A DNA stretch of 64,000 bases, taken from the NCBI RefSeq assembly GCF_019097595.1, contig NC_080710.1, positions 17,721,780-17,785,779 on the forward strand. The letters are read 5' to 3'. The notes beneath the pieces are model-generated. The model saw only the letters and a program-made list of their open reading frames with translations, was not told the origin of the DNA and did not search any database. Made by a program: the position numbers and the translations under genes. This stretch comes from Hemibagrus wyckioides. Lineage: Eukaryota; Chordata; Actinopteri; Siluriformes; Bagridae. This document shows positions 58,243 to 64,000 of the stretch, one piece after another. Every line of letters starts with the position of its first letter. The stretch's first letter is position 1.

Positions 58243-61175
58243 TTATTCAGTGTCCAGCTTAATCCCCTTCACCAGAAATAAACTGCTTCATCCTGTCAAA
58301 GCACTGCTGATGATTCCTTTAGTTTTACTGTATTTCTTGTAATTTTTTCAGAGCAAGCATAATCTGTCTGTACTGGATAGGTTTCCAGGAAATTTTACAA
58401 CAGACTGAGACTTTTCAGCAGAGCGAAGCATGGTATTTTAAAAAATGACCAAAATCGATGTCCATATAAACACAGATAATCACTCCAAATAGGTTTTCTC
58501 AGCAACAGAATCTACCTGTACTGAGCCCATGGCTTAAAAAAAATATGTTTCTACATATTTTCTAGGCCACTTTTACTAGAAAGAAAATAAAAATGTACTA
58601 CTGCGGACCTAAATTTGTAAATGCAGTAAACTGAAACTCAGTTTGTAAATGCTAACTTTGTGTGCATAAAACATGCCCCAGGCGATCATTACCTCTGAAA
58701 CAACCCGGGCTGAATCTGTTTCTCGTCATATTATACATTTCTGTCTGGCTCTTACACCTATTCTGGATAAGCCAGTTCGTCTTTTCTTCCCCCAAATAAT
58801 ATTTCCAGCCTGCGAATCTCATTTCTGTGCACTCTAGTTCTAGGCTTGTCCATCCTCTCACTGACAGCGATGGCCCATCAATACTCAAAAGGTTCTTTTG
58901 AATTTTTCATGCTGTCTCTGACACCCTCTCTCCCACCCCGTGATTTCCATCTCAAAGGCAACTCTTCTCTATTCGTCAGCACTGCATTTGGGACATGGTC
59001 ACATCTGTATCTCCACAGTCCTGTGCTGACACCAGGCTTGTGTGGAACTGCACCACTTTTTCTTCCTTCCTCTCTTTGATGTGCTTCTGTCGCCTGGATT
59101 TTGGCTTCACTCTGCAAGTACATGTGCTCTCCATTACGCTGCATAAGACCGAGGCTATTTCTGCATTGTGTTTCCATTGCGGCATTATTCATTAAACCCT
59201 CGGTTGAGGTACCGAAAAAAAAAGTTTATTTCCGTTATAAAACCGTGACTTTTTTCTTTTAAATATCACACTTGCATTAGAAACTACATCATGGAATCCC
59301 TTAAAGAAAGGAATCAACCCTCCAATAACATGATGTGCAAAAGCTATAATATTTGAACACTCTGATAATAATAAAATGCCAAGACTTTTCCTGATGCTTG
59401 TTATGACACCAAGATGACAAAATAAGCAAAGTCAAAAATTTAGTGTGCTTAATTTATGAAGTATTGTGTTCTTAATTTCTGAGGCTGCTGTGATAACTGC
59501 AGAACCACATTGTGGCAGAAAATCTAGCAGATGTAAGCAGGCTTCAAGACAGTAATAAAATGGATATAAAGTATTAATTGAATAAGATGTTCATCTGCCT
59601 TTAGGTTGAATAAAGGTCACAGCTGGTTTAGAGAAAAAAAACAACAAGGTGGTCATATTGTTTCTGTATTAAAATAAATACAGAAATTTTACATGATAAA
59701 AAAAAAAATCTTCATATGTTTTTCTGAAAATCAAACCAAAAATTAGGAGCAATACTCTGACCTTGCACCTAGCTATTTAGTAATTATGCACAAAGATCAG
59801 TTAAAGGTTAAGGTTTTGCATCATGGCATTAAATGCTTGGACCCCTACAAAAGACCATGTACTATTACAGCTGATCAGCTCTTGACAAGCCTACACAATG
59901 AAAACCCACCTCTCTTAATGGGATGCAAAGAGTGGGCAATTTTATCCGCAGCTTTTAGCCGGTCTTTTGACCTCTACCCGTGATTGTCAAGGTAACTCGC
60001 ATCTCACAAGCAATCTGGCAAGTGAACTTTTTGACTAGCCAGGAGCCCATTAGCTCTTTTTCACAGCGCACATCTGTAGCCATAGAACTGGATTAGAACA
60101 GACAACAGGATCGTTTGAAAGAACGTCAGACATGCAGGAACACAGAAAGACGAAAAAATTCGACAGAGGAATGAAAGAGAGCAGTGCTGTGTGCTTTACT
60201 GCCAGAGTTTACTGCCAGAGTCACAGCTGACTTTTAAAGTCAATATACAAGTCTTTAAAAAAAATCAATATTAACACTACTCATACTGGGTTTTTTCTAG
60301 CAAGAGGTGTTGAATGAGGTTAGTCACATCATCAACAAGGTTTACAATCTCTTATAATCACAGTGACCTTAATGCATTCATGTATAATGCAGAAACATCA
60401 CTGAGCTTCATAGAAGCAATTCACATGATCATGTGAAAGCAAGAGACAATGAGAAAGCTGACTGAAGTGCAAAGCTGAAATGTAGTTCCATCACTTATTT
60501 ATCACTTATGTTGATTAACTATCCTTTAGATATTGGATAATATACTATTTGTCATAGCAGGACCTGTGTTAAGCTTTTTGTCAAGGACATGAGGAAAAAT
60601 TAAACCCAGGAGCACACAGGAAATTCGACAAGGACAAAGTTTGATAAATACTTATTATTCAATTACACAGACCGAGTCACTCAAGCCAGCGGCTTCATCA
60701 ACTTCCCTATTACTTGATTAAACTGATTAATAAATGGTTGAGATTTTCTAACCTAAATTTCCATCTGCTAGCACTTACCAGTGCATTCAGTCTTTTGGCA
60801 GCTGGTAGTTGGTCAGATCAAGCTGGAGTTTTTAAGCAGGAAAAGTATTCTTCTGGTCATTAATATTGCACACAGTCCTGATAACCTAGCACACTAAATA
60901 ATGCAATCTGATTCGGCTGGAATCAAGCAACTACTTTATAAAGCCTTTCCAAAAAAAAAAATCACAGATTTATAGAAATGTATTTTTCTCAGCTCATATG
61001 AGAACACATGCATAGATGACAGTCACATAATTAGATGGATTACAGGGGGAAAGTATATCACACCTATTAGTTTACTTCAAACCTGAATGAAACTGAGTTG
61101 ATTTGCTATTTGGTTTGGTTGCCAAAGACACTGTCTGACCAGTGTGTAGGAAGGAAAGAGGCTGAAATTGTATTT

Positions 61176-61181
61176 CTTTAT

Positions 61182-61240
<59 letters not shown>

Positions 61241-61267
61241 CATAGATACATAGATACATAGATAGAT
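61176..61267. repeat. (GATA)n microsatellite
   Basis: About 22 units, with CATA interruptions at the right end. Confidence 0.95.
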
Positions 61268-61716
61268 ACAACAAACCTGTAGCAATGAAGTAAATAAATA
61301 AACAAATAAATAAGGATTTTTGTTGCTGTATTAATTTATGTTTATTACTTTCGGGCCAAATGTTCAGAAATTTCTGCAGCAATAAATGGACTGTGCAGAG
61401 AGGGAAAATTTAGCAGGGTTGGATTTAACCAGACTCAATGCTGCATATCTAAAAGCACTGTAATTTGCACTCTCTGCTATTTTTAAGACATACAAAGTGC
61501 ACTGTGGTTAAAATGCATTTAAAAAAAAAAAAGTCCGTTTCCTGTATGTTTCTTCGGGGCATGTGCACTTAATCATTTATTCTAAATGCTACAGTCGAAT
61601 CATTAGTTAAGCACGGTATGGCAGTTCTGTCACTGCACAGTGGAGGACAGCATCACTATCCGCATCACTATGAGCTTCGTCTTGTTGTTCTGAAGCTAGC
61701 AGACCAAACGACTCAC

Positions 61717-61837
61717 CGGGTGGGAAGCTGACTCTGCTGTCTGATGGCGCAGACAGAAGAGAGTCCACGATCTCAGACCTTTTCTGGAGAAGCGTTGAGA
61801 TCATCTCAAATCCCTCGGGGCCAATGAATTCAAACAG
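61717..61837 (-). CDS. ascc3: ascc3 coding exon (a), region before helicase cassette 1
   Basis: This 121-nt exon encodes 40 residues plus one base of the next codon. It begins LFEFIGPEGFEMIS and ends SFPP, a helical stretch before the first helicase cassette of ASCC3. The acceptor is a long CT-rich tract ending CACTCAG, and the donor is CCCG|GTGAGT, close to consensus. The exon ends in phase 1; the leftover G joins AT from the next exon to give Asp, which fits the reading frame. The second half (about SLLSAPSDSRVSFPP) is less conserved than the flanking exons and could vary between species. An open frame continues past the donor to nearer 61607, but that part has no family resemblance and I treat it as intron. 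Confidence 0.88.
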
Positions 61838-62060
61838 CTGAGTGGATGAGACAGAGAGAAGAGATAGAGTCGTCAGTGCATCAGGCCATATGCATGAAAA
61901 AATAAATTCTTACTGCAGCCAAAAACATCATCCTTTCTATATGCCAAACGTGAGCACTCATTATCTCCCACATTGCTAAATCTGGAGTAGAGTCTCATCT
62001 GCTGCACAGTCTGCTGAACACAGACACCTGGCATTTAGCACCAGAGGAAAACAAAGCATA

Positions 62061-63281
62061 CAGTCAGCTCCAGAATTATTGGCACCCTTGCTAAAGATGA
62101 GTAAAAAAAAATGTCTATAAAAACGTCTTTGCGGTTCATTATCTTAAGCCCACACTGAAAATATGAGAGAAGCCCTTAGTTCAAGTACATTTGCTCTAAT
62201 AAATAAATAAATGAATGAATGAATGAATGAATGAATGAATAAACACTCTGTGTCACAATTATTGGCACCCTAGATATTTTGATTAAAAAAATGTAATTAA
62301 ACCATTTATATTTTGCTTTTAACTCATTAGAAACTCATCCATCGTCATCCACAGCTTCCTGTTTCAATGAAGTATAAATATGAGATGCTACAGAGGCGAG
62401 TCCCTGAGTCGTTCATCAACATGGAGAAGATTAAAGAATACACAAATGAAATGAGGGGAAAAAAAGTGTGCTGATTTCCATAAATAAGGCAACGACTTTA
62501 AAAATAGACCTGTGCCTGAAAAATGACCATATCATGCCATACCATATATACTTTTCCCCCCACGCACACTGAGGAAGATGGCTAGAGAGGCAAAGATTTC
62601 TCTGCAGACCACAGTTTGAGATTTAAGAAGCAATGTTGAGGTCACGAAGTCTCCAAATTCTACAATTAGACACCACCTCCAGGCGAACAAACTACTCAAA
62701 AAGCATGCCAGAAGAAAGCATATTCTTCCATCCAACAGTACACATAAGGGTCTGGAGACGAGTTCGGTGGATTGTTACTGGAACTTTGGCTGGAATCAGA
62801 TTCTATGGTCAGCTGAAGCATAAATAGAGCTTTTTTTGGCAATGAAAACTCAAGGTGGGTTAGAGAAGTGAAAATAATCCCCACTGTTATATTTGGTGGG
62901 GGTTCTGTGATGATGTGGGACAGTTTTTCCGAAGGCCCTGGAAATCTTGTTGGAGTATAAAGTATGTTAAATATTGTCTCAGCTCAAATGTTACAACTGG
63001 ATCTGTGAGCTGGACAATGATTCTAAACATATGTTTAAATATACATAAAAATGATTAAAAGACCAGAGAAGCAGGTGTTGGGCTATTCCAATCTCTTGAC
63101 CCGAACCCCAGTGAGCTGAAGAACATTGAAGGATCTAAAGAGTCTGTATTAAAGAGTGATCTCAGATTACTTGCTCATATTTCCAGAGAGCCATTGAGCT
63201 TATTAACCACAACAGACATTACTCACCACTCTGTTTTAAACCCATTTTGTCCAAGAGTGGCAATAATTCTGGAGCTGTCTG
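62061..63281 (+). mobile_element. Decayed Tc1-like transposon (about 1.2 kb)
   Basis: The left end, CAGTCAGCTCCAGAATTATT, follows TA; the right end, AATAATTCTGGAGCTGTCTG, is its near-perfect inverse. On the plus strand, short pieces of transposase remain, such as VTGTLAGIRFYGQLK near 62775-62825 and FGGGSVMMWDSF near 62890-62925. Stops and shifts are many. A (AATG)n microsatellite lies inside the left part. Confidence 0.85.
62196..62242. repeat. (AAAT/AATG)n microsatellite inside Tc1 relic
   Basis: AAATAAATAAAT then repeated GAAT words. Confidence 0.85.
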
Positions 63282-63825
63282 TTCCTGGACACCGAATCAT
63301 ATGTAAGATAACGTTCAACATTTAAACCTCGCAGACAGACATTTCATCGCAAACATGGCAGTACAATAAAAATGTACAAATCTAGAAGGATGAGACAGAC
63401 AAGTATGGGGTATGGACTGAAACATCTGAAATTCCTTTCCCGGAGTAAAAGTACTGACATCCTTAAAACAGCTCCTTAGTAAGCTAGACCTTTAGAGATC
63501 TCTAAGCTGTCCATCATTACATTAAGCTAAACAGTTGCTTTCAAACTACAAGCAGAGATTTAAAAAAAATAGCATCAACTGAGTAGAGGTAAAGCACCCA
63601 AAGGTGATTGATTATGTGATGATATGAGAGATCTGATGTGTTTCCTTCATATTGAAGCCTTTCATTAGTAGGAAAAAATATACACACACATTATATATAT
63701 TATACTGTATTTAGACTATACACACACACGTGTGGGTTGTAAGTTTACTTTATACTGCTGCCTACACAAAATACATTTTTAAATTCTGAAAATCTTGTTT
63801 TGTTTTTTTGACAGAATTTGTTTGG

Positions 63826-64000
63826 TGTGGAGTGGACAGCATGGTGTCACATCTCGGTCTCACAGCTCCAAGGCTCCAAGTTTTCAGTCCTGGGCTCTGG
63901 TTACTGTCTGTTTTGCATGTTGTCCCCATGTCTGTGTGGGTTTCCTCTGGGTTCCACAGTTTCCTCCAACCTCAAAACACATGCTAGTAAACAAACTAAA
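63826..64000 (+). repeat. Dispersed repeat, cut by right edge
   Basis: It contains CTCACAGCTCCAAGGCTCC, GGGCTCTGGTTACTGTCTG, GCATGTTGTCCCCATGTC and GTGGGTTTCCTCTGGG, in the order of a very common repeat of fish and other animals. It continues past the window. The class is uncertain, possibly SINE-like. Confidence 0.5.

Larger units (their letters stand above)
52083..61716 (-). other. ascc3 intron, 9.6 kb
   Basis: It contains a foldback-type repeat copy, a poly-A-rich block near 53200-53300, a tRNA-derived SINE, a second MITE related to the one at 49.4 kb, a SINE fragment, a 30-bp minisatellite, an inverted partner of the 45.4-kb repeat and a GATA microsatellite. Stretches near 54330-54560, 56300-56800 and 59760-60110 look low in repeats. 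Confidence 0.7.
7640..61837 (-). other. ascc3: ascc3 gene, internal part (7 coding exons; both ends outside window)
   Basis: Seven minus-strand exons, read right to left, join without gaps or frame conflict into 364 codons. They match the ASCC3 family from the segment before helicase cassette 1 up to its DEVH box. The family protein is an ATP-driven 3'-5' nucleic-acid helicase with two Ski2-like cassettes. It acts in the ASCC/ALKBH3 alkylation-repair complex, as a nuclear coactivator, and with ASCC2 and TRIP4 in splitting collided ribosomes; these roles are known for the family and not visible here. The residues [15 protein letters not shown] fit ASCC3 better than its paralogue SNRNP200/Brr2. 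Introns are about 9.6 kb, 3.8 kb, 0.5 kb, 25.3 kb, 1.4 kb and 12.3 kb, with phases 1, 2, 0, 0, 0 and 0. No frameshift or stop is seen in any exon. The promoter, first exons, second cassette and 3' end lie outside the window. Confidence 0.95.
61838..64000 (-). other. ascc3 intron (partial) upstream of exon (a)
   Basis: It holds a decayed Tc1-like element filling about 62061-63281, short CA and TA microsatellites near 63690-63730, and the start of a dispersed repeat at the right edge. No minus-strand exon preceding LFEF was recognised, so the next 5' exon lies off the right edge or is too short to see. Confidence 0.65.

Noticed and set aside
1..64000. CRISPR arrays, operons, phage or plasmid features
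   Set aside because: The repeats are tandem or dispersed without unique spacers, and spliced vertebrate exons show the DNA is eukaryotic nuclear.

Overview
The window is intron-rich vertebrate nuclear DNA, most likely from a ray-finned fish. The signs are at least seven Tc1/mariner families with typical teleost termini, tRNA-derived SINEs, dense dinucleotide microsatellites and long introns with clean GT-AG sites. The SINE and MITE mix resembles otophysan fishes such as catfishes and characins, but I infer this from memory of the repeats and hold it loosely. There are no operons, prokaryotic genes, CRISPR arrays or viral genomes.

One gene is supported by homology: ascc3, activating signal cointegrator 1 complex subunit 3, an Ski2-like/Brr2-like 3'-5' helicase, on the minus strand. 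Seven consecutive coding exons (61717-61837, 51884-52082, 47900-48035, 47266-47391, 21727-21930, 20147-20287 and 7640-7804) join with matching phases into 1092 nt, or 364 codons. I place this near residues 270-635 of a roughly 2200-residue protein. It covers the end of the N-terminal region and the first half of helicase cassette 1: the Q-like region, Walker A (APTGAGKT), motif Ia (APMKALA), TGD, TTPEKWD and the DEVH box. Both ends of the gene lie outside the window; the next exon (motif III, SAT) should lie to the left of base 1.

The rest is intron. 1-7639 holds two old Tc1-like remnants and a pyrimidine tract of nearly 1 kb. 7805-20146 carries a nearly intact Tc1 transposon (15127-16373) whose transposase reading frame is broken near its start, two abutting Tc1 derivatives and a foldback-type repeat. 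The 25-kb intron 21931-47265 contains SINEs, a Tc1 element, a LINE RNase H remnant, a 217-bp direct duplication and many microsatellites. 48036-51883 and 52083-61716 hold a pair of related MITEs with ends like pogo/Tigger elements, a tRNA-derived SINE and a 30-bp minisatellite. 61838-64000 has another Tc1 relic and a truncated dispersed repeat. Several low-repeat intronic stretches look like possible conserved noncoding elements, which only alignment can settle.

I found no convincing new multi-gene system. The best leads are the exon map of ascc3 with one weak donor site, the recent Tc1 copy, the local duplication cluster, two families of unassigned palindromic or terminal-repeat elements, and candidate regulatory sequence inside the introns.
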